Below are positions 31,967-41,116 of a DNA stretch of 64,000 nt, one piece after another. The number at the start of each line of letters is the position of its first letter. Position 1 is the first letter of the stretch. The notes under the pieces were generated by a model. The model was not told where the DNA came from. It ran no database searches and worked only from the letters and a program-made list of their open reading frames with translations. The stretch is taken from positions 30,797 through 94,796 of the forward strand of contig SUXQ01000010.1 of NCBI GenBank assembly GCA_015060905.1. The letters are read 5' to 3'. The position numbers were made by a program, and so were the translations under genes. This stretch comes from Bacteroidales bacterium (GTDB lineage: Bacteria; Bacteroidota; Bacteroidia; Bacteroidales; Bacteroidaceae).

Positions 31967-33250
31967 TTACTCTTCAGTTTCATCCTCACCATCCTCATTA
32001 TCATCCTCAAACTCGGCCTTCAACACACTGATAACGTGGTCCACTGTATCCTCTTCAAGGTCAGCCTTTTCAACAAGAACCTCACGAGGTACGCGCAATA
32101 CTGACTTTGCAGTCTCAAAGCCTAACATCTTTATTGCATTGATTATCCACTCGTCAATCTCGTCGGTAAACTCATCAAGATAAATATCATCCTCTTGAAC
32201 ATCATTCTCGCGATAAACATCGATTGTATATTCTGTGAGCATACTTGCGAGTTTAATGTTTAATCCGTTCTTACCGATTGCAAGTGAAACTTCTTCGGGT
32301 TTCAGATAAACATCTGCACTGCGTTTCTCATTGTCGAGGTTTATTGTAAATACCTTTGCGGGGCTGAGCGCACGCTTGATGAAAAGTTCGATATTCGATG
32401 TATAGTTTATTACGTCGATATTTTCGTTTCTAAGCTCGCGTACAATTCCGTGTATGCGTGAGCCTTTAACGCCAACACAAGCGCCTACGGGGTCGATGCG
32501 GTCGTCGTACGATTCTACTGCAATCTTTGCACGTTCGCCGGGGATGCGGGCAATCTTCTTAATTGTTATAAGGCCGTCGTTAATCTCGGGTACTTCGAGC
32601 TCGAAGAGACGCTCAAGAAAAACGGGTGATGTACGGCTGAGAATAATTTTAGGATTGTTATTCTGGTTGTCCACACGCGCAACGACTGCACGTACAGTCT
32701 CGCCCTTGCGGTAGAAGTCCGAAGGTATCTGCTCGCTTTTGGGGAGAATAAGTTCGTTACCTTCGTCGTCGAGCAACAGAATCTCTTTTTTCCAAATTTG
32801 ATAAACTTCGGCGCTTACAATCTGACCGACCTTCTCGGTGTATTTATTGTAAAGACTGTCCTTTTCAAGCTCAAGAATCTTAGAGGCCAATGTCTGGCGA
32901 AGGTTAAGAATAACGCGACGGCCAAACTCGGCAAATTTGATAATCTCGCTTACCTCCTCACCCTCTTCGAACGACTCGTCGATTTTCTGAGCCTCGGTGA
33001 GAGAAATTTCCATATTGTCATTCTGCACCTTGTCGTCTGCAACCACAATACGACGACGCTGAATTTCAAGGTCGCCGCGGTCGGGGTTTACAATCACAGA
33101 ATAATTCTCGTCTGTTCCGTACATATTCACCAACACTTTGCGGAAGCTCTCCTCGAGCACGCTTATCATTGTTGTACGGTCGATGTTCTTAGACTCTTTA
33201 AACTCCTGGAATGTATCCAAAAGATTAATCGTTTCCTCTTTCTTTGCCAT
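31967..33250 (-). CDS. nusA: Transcription termination/antitermination factor NusA
   Basis: S1/KH architecture, GACVGVKGSRIHGIVRELRNENIDVI. Confidence 0.97.
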   Translation of the reverse strand: MAKKEETINLLDTFQEFKESKNIDRTTMISVLEESFRKVLVNMYGTDENYSVIVNPDRGDLEIQRRRIVVADDKVQNDNMEISLTEAQKIDESFEEGEEVSEIIKFAEFGRRVILNLRQTLASKILELEKDSLYNKYTEKVGQIVSAEVYQIWKKEILLLDDEGNELILPKSEQIPSDFYRKGETVRAVVARVDNQNNNPKIILSRTSPVFLERLFELEVPEINDGLITIKKIARIPGERAKIAVESYDDRIDPVGACVGVKGSRIHGIVRELRNENIDVINYTSNIELFIKRALSPAKVFTINLDNEKRSADVYLKPEEVSLAIGKNGLNIKLASMLTEYTIDVYRENDVQEDDIYLDEFTDEIDEWIINAIKMLGFETAKSVLRVPREVLVEKADLEEDTVDHVISVLKAEFEDDNEDGEDETEE

Positions 33251-33252
33251 AT

Positions 33253-33720
33253 TTATTTAAATTTTATTATATACTTTGTGTATTTTACCTCGTCGAAAGT
33301 GAATTTCATATCAACCTCGACAAGCTGGGGACGTTTAACGCCCTCGACCTTCTCTTTCTTTGTAAAAGATATTACAAAGTCCTCGTCGCTAACCTCTTTA
33401 AGGATGCCTTTGTATTTTTTGCCATCCTTGCCGAGTACCTCAACCTCAAGCCCTATGTGATTCCTATACTGCTGCACCACTTTGAAAGGTTGTCCCAACC
33501 CGGCCGAACCAACCTCGAGCTCATAATCCTCGCTATCGCGGCTGAGCCCCGATTCAATGTGACGACTAAGTTCGGCACAATCCTCAATCCACACACCCTC
33601 GGCGTGGTCAATTTCCACCGTAATTTTGTCATCTTTGGTAATAATAACATCCACCAAAAAATACTCTTTGTCGGCGAGCCATTCGCCGGCAAGCTCTACT
33701 ACCTTCTGTCTATCAATCAT
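33253..33720 (-). CDS. rimP: Ribosome maturation factor RimP
   Basis: EVGSAGLGQPFK motif; upstream of nusA-infB. Confidence 0.95.
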   Translation of the reverse strand: MIDRQKVVELAGEWLADKEYFLVDVIITKDDKITVEIDHAEGVWIEDCAELSRHIESGLSRDSEDYELEVGSAGLGQPFKVVQQYRNHIGLEVEVLGKDGKKYKGILKEVSDEDFVISFTKKEKVEGVKRPQLVEVDMKFTFDEVKYTKYIIKFK

Positions 33721-33759
33721 ATAAGGTTTGAATAATTAGTTGAATTGTGTTATATTTAC

Positions 33760-33785
33760 AAAAAAGAGGGGCTTTTCAGCCCCTC
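33760..33785 (-). terminator. Intrinsic-terminator-like hairpin in the rimP-nusA-infB leader
   Basis: Minus strand GAGGGGCT-GAAA-AGCCCCTC followed by TTTTTT, between promoter box and rimP start. Confidence 0.75.
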
Positions 33786-33804
33786 ATCTTCCTCTAATTC
33801 ACTG

Positions 33805-33836
33805 CAAAGATAGCAATAATATATTTCACTACCAAA
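33805..33836 (-). promoter_or_regulatory. Bacteroidetes-type promoter for rimP-nusA-infB
   Basis: Minus strand TTTG-N20-TATCTTTG, full match to the consensus. Confidence 0.75.
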
Positions 33837-33915
33837 CATTTGACACATTTTTATCAACCAACATGCAGAAAAATGCTATATATTTGCAAAAAGTACAGTA
33901 TAAACAAAATTGCCC

Positions 33916-36621
33916 ATGATTAATCTGAGATTTTTTTTGATTGCAATATTCTTGTGCGTAACGACAATCATCCCCTTGCACACCTATGCTAAAGGTACCC
34001 GTGCGACAATTACCCCCGTATCGCTCACGTGCGAATATGAGCAGAGTCCGCTGCTCGACATTCAGAATCCCCGCTTCGCATGGGTAAACAAGAATAAAAA
34101 ACTGCGCAAAGGCGCGGCGCAGAGTGCCTACCGCATACGCGTGGCCGAGGCTGCCGACAGGCTCGACGCCCCTTTGTGGGACACAGGCAAGATAAGTTCC
34201 CAAAATTCGGCATTTATCACATACACAGGCCCCACGCTAAAGTCACGCACCTCATATTGGTGGCAGGTAAAAGTGTGGGATGAAAAGGGACGAGAATCAG
34301 AATGGAGCGAGCCTGCAAGCTGGCACATGGGCATTTTGTCGTCGGACGAGTGTAAAGGAAAATGGATAGGCGCGCCGTGGCAGGACGAGGAGTCATACGA
34401 CGTATCGGGCAGCAACGAATTTCAGCCCGCCCCACTGTTGCGCCGGGAATTTAACGTTGAAAAGCCCATCAAAGAGGCACGCTTCTACGGCACAGGATTG
34501 GGGTATTTTGAATTGTACATCAACGGCGAACGTGTGGGCGAAGATTACCTGTCGCCCAACCAAACAAACTACGACAAACGCCCCACGCTGAACACACGAG
34601 GCATCGTAGTTACCGACCCCTTCAAAGAATATACGGTAATGTACTTGTCGCACGACCTTACACCCATGCTCGGCGAGGGGAAAAACGCAGTGGGAGTGAT
34701 ACTCGGCAACGGATTCTACGACATTACCACACACTGGGTATTAGGCTACGGCACCCCGCGTTTCATGGGACAGATAGAGATTATTTACGAAGATGGCACA
34801 CAACAAATTATTGCATCCGACGAAGATTGGCGCATAGAGCGCAGCGCCATTGTGAGAGACCAAATTTATTTGGGCGAGCACTACGATGCGCGCCTCGAGC
34901 ATGATGGCTGGAACAAGCCCGGATACGACGATTCATCGTGGGCAAAGGCCGCGCTTAAACGCGCGCCTTACGGCAAGCTTATTCCGCAGAATGGCCCTGC
35001 CGACCGCATAAACGAGCGTTTCGCCCCACAGAGCATCGAGAAAAGCGAGAATGGCACTATCCGCGTAAAATTCCCCGTCGAAATTTCAGGATGGGTGGCC
35101 CTGAAAAATATCAACGCCACACGAGGGCAAAAAATCTCAATAAAATATCTGAGCGAGTCGCCGGGCAACGGCGCAAACACATACACCGCAAAAGGCTCGG
35201 GCAACGAGTCGTACCACGCACGCTTCACATGGTTCGTATTTTCCGAGGTTGAAATTACAGGACTCGACAGCCTCGCAACCTCGCAGATTGAGGCGCACGC
35301 AGTAAACTCGAACGTCAAACGTTCGGGCAATTTTGCAACGTCCAACGAACTAATAAACACCATCAACAAAATATGGCAGCGCAGCCAGCTTGACAATATG
35401 CACGGCTCAATCGCCAGCGACTGCCCCCACCGCGAACGCTCGGCCTATACGGGCGACGGACAGGTAGCCTGCGTCACGGTGATGCACAATTTCGACGCCC
35501 GCACATTCTACAACAAATGGATACGCGACATTCGAGGCTCGCAGACAGCCGACGGATACGTTCCCAACGGCGCACCGTGGCAGCCCGGCTGTGGCGGAGG
35601 CGTCGGCTGGGGCGCAGCAATGGAAATAATGCCGTGGGAATTCTACCGCCACTATGGCGACGAACGTCTGTTAGAGCAGAATTTCGAGGCAATGTGCAAC
35701 CACGTTCGCTGGATGACAACATGGGTAAACAAAGAGACAGGCATCATGCACTCTCAAGACCCCAACCCCTGGAAAAACTTAGGCGATTGGCTGCCCCCGC
35801 GTCAACTGCCACGCAACGAATTAGTACACACATTCTTCCTGTGGATGTGCGCAGACATTGCAGCATCCACTGCCGAAAATTTGGGACGTACAGCCGAGGC
35901 CGAGGAATTTACACAGCTGCGCGACCGCACAGCAGCAGCCTTCCACAAGGAATTTTACGACCCCTCGACAGGCTCCTACGGCAAGCATGGCAGCAACGTG
36001 CTTGCGCTGAAAATAGGCGTCCCCGCCGACCGCAAGGCAAAGGTCATTGAGGCACTGCGCGCAAACATCGCCGAAGTAAACGACCATCTTGACACAGGAA
36101 TAGTCGGCACACGCTACCTATTTGAAGTGCTGTGCGACAATGGCCTAAAAGAATTAGCATATAAGATTATCAACCAGCGAGACTTTCCAAGCTTCGGCTG
36201 GTGGATAGAGCAAGGCGCGACAACCACGTGGGAACAGTGGGACGGCGGAAACTCGCACAACCACCCGATGTTTGGCGGCGGAATAGGCTGGTTCTACAGC
36301 CGGTTGGCAGGCCTGCGACTGAAAGATATTGGATTCCGCGCATTCGACGTAAAGCCTATTATCCCCGAGGGATTAGAGTGGGTAAATTACTCACACAACA
36401 CCACATACGGCACCATCGACATAAAATGGCAATTGAGCAAAGGACGCTTCACATTGGAGTGCGAAGTACCCGTCGGCACCACCGCCACCATCTGGGTGCC
36501 ATATAGCAACGCAGCACCAAAAGTAAAGAATAGTAAGTTCGTAAAAGCCAAAGGCACACGCGACGGATACGCCCTTTACGAGGTTGCATCGGGAAAATAT
36601 AAGTTCACAAGCAAGATGTAA
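33916..36621 (+). CDS. Alpha-L-rhamnosidase (GH78-like), secreted
   Basis: Signal peptide; ARFYGTGLGYFELYINGERVGEDYLSPNQTNYDKR, SDCPHRERSAYTGDGQ, WWIEQGATTTWEQWDG. Confidence 0.93.
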   Translation: MINLRFFLIAIFLCVTTIIPLHTYAKGTRATITPVSLTCEYEQSPLLDIQNPRFAWVNKNKKLRKGAAQSAYRIRVAEAADRLDAPLWDTGKISSQNSAFITYTGPTLKSRTSYWWQVKVWDEKGRESEWSEPASWHMGILSSDECKGKWIGAPWQDEESYDVSGSNEFQPAPLLRREFNVEKPIKEARFYGTGLGYFELYINGERVGEDYLSPNQTNYDKRPTLNTRGIVVTDPFKEYTVMYLSHDLTPMLGEGKNAVGVILGNGFYDITTHWVLGYGTPRFMGQIEIIYEDGTQQIIASDEDWRIERSAIVRDQIYLGEHYDARLEHDGWNKPGYDDSSWAKAALKRAPYGKLIPQNGPADRINERFAPQSIEKSENGTIRVKFPVEISGWVALKNINATRGQKISIKYLSESPGNGANTYTAKGSGNESYHARFTWFVFSEVEITGLDSLATSQIEAHAVNSNVKRSGNFATSNELINTINKIWQRSQLDNMHGSIASDCPHRERSAYTGDGQVACVTVMHNFDARTFYNKWIRDIRGSQTADGYVPNGAPWQPGCGGGVGWGAAMEIMPWEFYRHYGDERLLEQNFEAMCNHVRWMTTWVNKETGIMHSQDPNPWKNLGDWLPPRQLPRNELVHTFFLWMCADIAASTAENLGRTAEAEEFTQLRDRTAAAFHKEFYDPSTGSYGKHGSNVLALKIGVPADRKAKVIEALRANIAEVNDHLDTGIVGTRYLFEVLCDNGLKELAYKIINQRDFPSFGWWIEQGATTTWEQWDGGNSHNHPMFGGGIGWFYSRLAGLRLKDIGFRAFDVKPIIPEGLEWVNYSHNTTYGTIDIKWQLSKGRFTLECEVPVGTTATIWVPYSNAAPKVKNSKFVKAKGTRDGYALYEVASGKYKFTSKM

Positions 36622-36662
36622 CGAATAAGGAAATTATAACAAAAGAAGGCGTAACAGCCTCC

Positions 36663-36703
36663 AAAAAGCCAGCCTATCCGCAGATGGATAAGTTGGCTTT
36701 TTT
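36663..36703 (+). terminator. Intrinsic terminator after the rhamnosidase gene
   Basis: aaaaagccagcctatccgcagatggataagttggctttttt. Confidence 0.8.
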
Positions 36704-36861
36704 AGTACATTATACATTCACTCCAACAACTCCAACCTCAGCCAACAATTATCATATCTCAATTGTTTATTAATAAAAGCAGACGACAATCACCAACACA
36801 CAACAAATAAACTTTATAACGGAACAATAAATAAGAAAGGATATTAAAATCACATATTATA

Positions 36862-38073
36862 ATGAAAACCTCCATAAAACTAAAGTTTCGACCTTCTGCA
36901 AAACCGGACAAAGAAGGCACTCTGTATTATCAACTAATACACAAACGTCGCGTAAAACAAATTAAGACCTATTATAAAATATACCCCAATGAGTGGGACG
37001 AATCAAGCAACAACATTATCCCACTAAATAAAAATTCCGAAAGAAAGCACTACATAGAATCCATCGAAAGATGCATAAAATGGGACGTACAACGATTGGA
37101 AAAAATCATCGAAGAGTATGAATCGAAAGGACTACCCTACCAATTAATCCATATTGAAGACGCCTACCATCAACTATGCCAAAAACACTCACTCTTCAAC
37201 TACATGGAAAGCATCATTTCCCAATATCAACGATACGGACAAATAAGAACAAGCGAAACCTATCTGACAGCATTAAACAGCTTTAAAAGATTCCGCATGA
37301 ATGTAGACGTCACGTTGGAAGAACTAAACGCAGAACTGCTACTCTCGTACGAATACTACCTGAAATTAGAAGGCATCTCCCCAAACACCATATCCTTTTA
37401 CATGCACCGCCTGAGAGCCGTATACAACCGCGCAGTTGAACAAGAATTGATAGAACAACGATTCCCTTTTAAACGAGTAAAAACCTCAATAGAAAAGACC
37501 GTTAAAAGAGCCATCCCCGTAAAATTCATCCGCAAACTAAAATCACTAGACCTTAACGACTCACCATCAAAAACATTTGCCCGAGACATGTTTATGCTCA
37601 GTTTCTACACACGAGGAATGTCCTTCATCGACCTCGCCTATCTACAAAAGAAAGACTTACAACACAACATACTCACATACAGAAGAAAAAAAACAGGACA
37701 GAAATTACAGATACATTGGGAAACATGCATGCAACAAATAGTCAACATGTACCCTGCCCGAAAAGATTCTCCATTTCTACTGTCAATCATCGGAAACCCA
37801 CAAAAAGACCATCGCAGACAATATCAAAATGCACTTATAAGAATTAATCGCAACCTGAAAAAATTAGGCGAAGATATCGGATTGGAACTACCACTGACAA
37901 TGTACGTTGCAAGACACTCATGGGCAACAACAGCACGCAGCGAAGGCGTACCAATATCAGTCATCAGTGAAGGTATGGGGCACGACAATGAAAAAACCAC
38001 ACAAATTTACCTCGCATCTTTAGAAAGTTCTGTGGTGGACAAGGCGAATAGAAAAATTATAAAACTTGTCTAA
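36862..38073 (+). CDS. Tyrosine recombinase / integrase-family site-specific recombinase
   Basis: SAM-like N-terminal domain; catalytic segments FYTRGMSFIDLAYL, YVARHSWATTAR, GHDNEKTTQIYL. Confidence 0.95.
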   Translation: MKTSIKLKFRPSAKPDKEGTLYYQLIHKRRVKQIKTYYKIYPNEWDESSNNIIPLNKNSERKHYIESIERCIKWDVQRLEKIIEEYESKGLPYQLIHIEDAYHQLCQKHSLFNYMESIISQYQRYGQIRTSETYLTALNSFKRFRMNVDVTLEELNAELLLSYEYYLKLEGISPNTISFYMHRLRAVYNRAVEQELIEQRFPFKRVKTSIEKTVKRAIPVKFIRKLKSLDLNDSPSKTFARDMFMLSFYTRGMSFIDLAYLQKKDLQHNILTYRRKKTGQKLQIHWETCMQQIVNMYPARKDSPFLLSIIGNPQKDHRRQYQNALIRINRNLKKLGEDIGLELPLTMYVARHSWATTARSEGVPISVISEGMGHDNEKTTQIYLASLESSVVDKANRKIIKLV

Positions 38074-38091
38074 CATTTATCTGATTAATAG

Positions 38092-38116
38092 TGGAGCATA
38101 ATTTGCTCCATTTTTT
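38092..38116 (+). terminator. Intrinsic terminator of the recombinase gene
   Basis: tggagca-taatt-tgctcca followed by TTTTTT. Confidence 0.85.
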
Positions 38117-38133
38117 GTTTAAACCACACGCTT

Positions 38134-38346
38134 ATCTTCTTTTAGAAGATAAACAACATTTGGCAAAATAAACATTTTTTTTCGAGAAAAACTAAAAATT
38201 ACAAAAAATTCAAGAAAAAAGTATATATATAGTAAGGTATATGGCAAATTACTCTGTTGCGTGTTTTACGTTTCCACTTCGTTCATCAGTAATAATTCTC
38301 TATTTTTCAATCCTTTAATTTTTCTGTAAATCTTCTAAAAGAAGAT
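38134..38346. promoter_or_regulatory. Candidate invertible DNA segment (inverton) carrying a promoter
   Basis: ATCTTCTTTTAGAAGAT (38134-38150) and its exact reverse complement ATCTTCTAAAAGAAGAT (38330-38346) flank 179 bp AT-rich DNA between a tyrosine recombinase gene and an UpxY-like gene. Confidence 0.65.
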
Positions 38347-38400
38347 TTACAGAAAAAACAGAAGATATTACCTAATAATAATTTTGCAATAGTAAACACA

Positions 38401-39087
38401 ATGTTTAATGTGAACGGCCCAAAAGGCGGGACAAATCCTCCTTACAATGGACTTACCTCCAACGTCATCCTCGAAGTTCAAAGTCACCAAATGGACGAGA
38501 ACTTCAACATAGGAGTGTCCTCTCTCTATGTGCCTATTGAGAATCACCAATGGTTTGTCCTTAGAGCTACTTACAATCGGGTTGAAAAGGATATTGAAAC
38601 CTTAGAAAAGAACGTAGCTTACGTCTATATCCCCAAGCATTATGTTATTCAGAATAAGAATGGAAAGAAGAAACGTGTGTTAGAACCGCTTCTTCCTAAT
38701 CTTGTTTTTGTCTATTCCACTCAAAGCCATTTAGAAGAACTATTTCGTGAGGAAGACGATTTGAACCATTTGCGTTTTTATCGTGATAAGACTAAGGATG
38801 TATCTCAACAAGATGAAAAACATCCTCCAGTTGTTGTACCCTACTACGAAATGTTGAATTTCATAAAGTTGACAAGTGTAGATAGTGAGCATATTAAGCT
38901 TGTTGAACCAGAACACTGCCATTATAAGAGTGGCGACAAGGTACGTATAGTAAAAGGTGATTTTGCTGGTGTTGTAGGACGGGTTGCCCGAATCTCAGGA
39001 CAGCAGCGTGTGATTGTGACATTGACTAATATAGGACTGGTTTCTACTGCCTACATTCCCACAGCTTTTATGCAAATTATAGAATAG
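38401..39087 (+). CDS. UpxY/NusG-like transcription antiterminator
   Basis: NGN-like N-term (WFVLRATYNRVEKDIETLEK) and KOW-like segment (YKSGDKVRIVKGDFAGVVGRV). Confidence 0.88.
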   Translation: MFNVNGPKGGTNPPYNGLTSNVILEVQSHQMDENFNIGVSSLYVPIENHQWFVLRATYNRVEKDIETLEKNVAYVYIPKHYVIQNKNGKKKRVLEPLLPNLVFVYSTQSHLEELFREEDDLNHLRFYRDKTKDVSQQDEKHPPVVVPYYEMLNFIKLTSVDSEHIKLVEPEHCHYKSGDKVRIVKGDFAGVVGRVARISGQQRVIVTLTNIGLVSTAYIPTAFMQIIE

Positions 39088-39323
39088 TAGATTTTGCGGA
39101 TATTAATAATGAAAAAAAGGCTTTGCCCACCAATAGAATGTCGATTTTGTGTGTACAAATAATAAATCGAAGAGAAAATATGGATGTACTACTTGCACTA
39201 AACCACATAGTAATCCGTACAGGGTTCATGGGATATAGAAGAAAGTCCTCAACGTTCAGTCATCAAGTTGACGTTGACGGGCTTTTTGTGTTGTATGGCG
39301 ATGCAAATAAATTATCAAGTATT

Positions 39324-39351
39324 GGTTACTTCCACAAATATTGCTTCATTA
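39324..39351 (+). promoter_or_regulatory. Bipartite promoter-like motif GGTTAC-N16-TCATTA
   Basis: Ends 22 nt before ATG 39374; shared with other units in this locus. Confidence 0.6.
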
Positions 39352-39373
39352 AAGGATAAAAGAACTACAAGAT

Positions 39374-40003
39374 ATGGCATTCAGACAGTTACACACAAAG
39401 GTTTTAATCGTTGTTTTAACGACAATTTTTGCAGTCTTACCTTCTATGCTCTTTTCTCAGAACAGGAAAGGACAGATATTCTATTCCAAGAATGATGGAC
39501 TATACTGGGCAGCCATTGAGACCACATATTTCAAAGCGTATGTTGCAAGGCAAAGAAGTGACAACTGGTGCTGGGCTGCATGTACGCAGATGGTGCTGAA
39601 CTATCAGGGAGTGAGTGCTTCACAGGAACAAATAGTAGAGCGTGTGTTTGGTTATCGTGTAGATAGGCCAGGGACAGCGCAAAACATTGTGCAGGGTGCA
39701 AGTGGCTGGTATGTAGATGGCCACACCATCGGAGCAGAGGCAGACTATTCTTTCATTCCGCAAAAGTTAATAGACGATCTTGTTAATAAATACCCGCTTA
39801 TCGTTGGATTAAGTATGCCAGGACAGAATGTAGGTCACGCATATGTCCTTACTGGACTATCATTTCAGAGACAAGGAGATGCAATATATCCCCAAAGCGT
39901 TATATTAAGAGATCCTTGGCCCGATAATCAATCACGTTTAGTGCTTTCATGGAGTGACTTCTCCAGTCGCGCACATACTATAGTTCATATATTCCCGAAT
40001 TGA
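39374..40003 (+). CDS. Secreted papain-like (AvrRpt2/C39-like) cysteine protease
   Basis: Signal peptide; SDNWCWAACTQMVLNYQG (Cys) and NVGHAYVLTG (His), ILRDPWP. Confidence 0.8.
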   Translation: MAFRQLHTKVLIVVLTTIFAVLPSMLFSQNRKGQIFYSKNDGLYWAAIETTYFKAYVARQRSDNWCWAACTQMVLNYQGVSASQEQIVERVFGYRVDRPGTAQNIVQGASGWYVDGHTIGAEADYSFIPQKLIDDLVNKYPLIVGLSMPGQNVGHAYVLTGLSFQRQGDAIYPQSVILRDPWPDNQSRLVLSWSDFSSRAHTIVHIFPN

Positions 40004-40023
40004 AACCTATAACAGATACGATT

Positions 40024-40521
40024 ATGAAGAAAGTAATTTTATCTATCCTATGTACAGTGATGCTGGGGATGCTTCCTACAGTAAAAGCTGACGCCCAAGC
40101 TTACAATCCATATTTCGCAATGTACCGTGGCTACGGATATATGCCTGTTGCTAATGGCTATTATATTGGCTGGATAGAATACGGTTTTCCTCATGGACAA
40201 GGCTATGGCTACTATTACGACATGATGCAAGGCTGGACAGCCTATCAAGGAGGATTTTACCGAGGGTGTTTTCATGGTGAGGGCCAAATGCTATGTGCCT
40301 ATGGATATGTTGCCGGTGTCTGGAACATGAATCAGTTTGTTCGTCAGATAAACGTCAGCCAGCAACAAATTCAGCAGTCGTACAATAATATCATGCAACA
40401 ATCGCAGAACTATGCTCCACAGAATAGTAACACCATATCTCTGCCACCAGGAACAGAAATCAAGGAGATTGACAGTTCTAGCGAACTTGGCAGCAAACTC
40501 TTAGGAAAGATGCGGAAATGA
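40024..40521 (+). CDS. Secreted MORN-repeat-like protein
   Basis: Signal peptide; GFPHGQGYGYYYDMMQGWTAYQGGFYRGCFHGEGQML. Confidence 0.6.
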   Translation: MKKVILSILCTVMLGMLPTVKADAQAYNPYFAMYRGYGYMPVANGYYIGWIEYGFPHGQGYGYYYDMMQGWTAYQGGFYRGCFHGEGQMLCAYGYVAGVWNMNQFVRQINVSQQQIQQSYNNIMQQSQNYAPQNSNTISLPPGTEIKEIDSSSELGSKLLGKMRK

Positions 40522-41114
40522 AAAAGTTGATATTGTTTACACTCATGCTTTTCTCTGTGACACTGTCTTTTTCCCAAAGACGTGGCAGTATTGTAAGAAT
40601 TGATGGCTCTATCTCAGTAGCGCGAGTCAACGACTACATTGAGAGCTGTTTTCACCGTCAATATAAAGACAATTGGTGTTGGGCTGCATGTGTGCAGATG
40701 GTATTAGACTATTATGGTTTGGACGTTACGCAAACGAGAATAGTGGAGCGTACTTACGGCAATGACTATGACTTTACAGCCAACAAGAATGATGTTGTCG
40801 GAGCACTCAACGGGTGGCGTGTAAGCGGGTATACTGTTCGTGCCAGTTATGAGCGGTACAAGAATGCTAAAACCCTGATTGATGCCATAGCCAGCGGCAA
40901 GCCGCTGATTATAGGTTTAGACGAGCGTTTCACCTCTACAGGACATGCATACGTGTTGACTCACATCTTCTTCACAAAGGACTACAGTGGCAATATGACT
41001 CCCACACGAGTTGTTGTCATCAATCCTGCTAATAGTGGGGACTTGGAAGAAAGCCTTGACTGGTCTGAGTTTTACAAGAGAATTAATACGATTATAACTG
41101 TAACCAAGAGTTGA
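40518..41114 (+). CDS. Secreted papain-like cysteine protease, paralog of 39374-40003
   Basis: KDNWCWAACVQMVLDYYG, TGHAYVLTHIFF, VVINPANSG. Confidence 0.8.
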   Translation: MKKLILFTLMLFSVTLSFSQRRGSIVRIDGSISVARVNDYIESCFHRQYKDNWCWAACVQMVLDYYGLDVTQTRIVERTYGNDYDFTANKNDVVGALNGWRVSGYTVRASYERYKNAKTLIDAIASGKPLIIGLDERFTSTGHAYVLTHIFFTKDYSGNMTPTRVVVINPANSGDLEESLDWSEFYKRINTIITVTKS

Positions 41115-41116
41115 AT

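Noticed and set aside
38319-38357. Right inverton repeat as an intrinsic terminator
   Set aside because: 18-bp stem is followed by A-rich rather than T-rich sequence on the + strand, so a terminator for + transcripts is unlikely; an RNA-structure role cannot be excluded.
39123-39359. 78-aa ORF between the antiterminator and first protease
   Set aside because: No protein-like features, overlaps the GGTTAC motif; more likely leader DNA.
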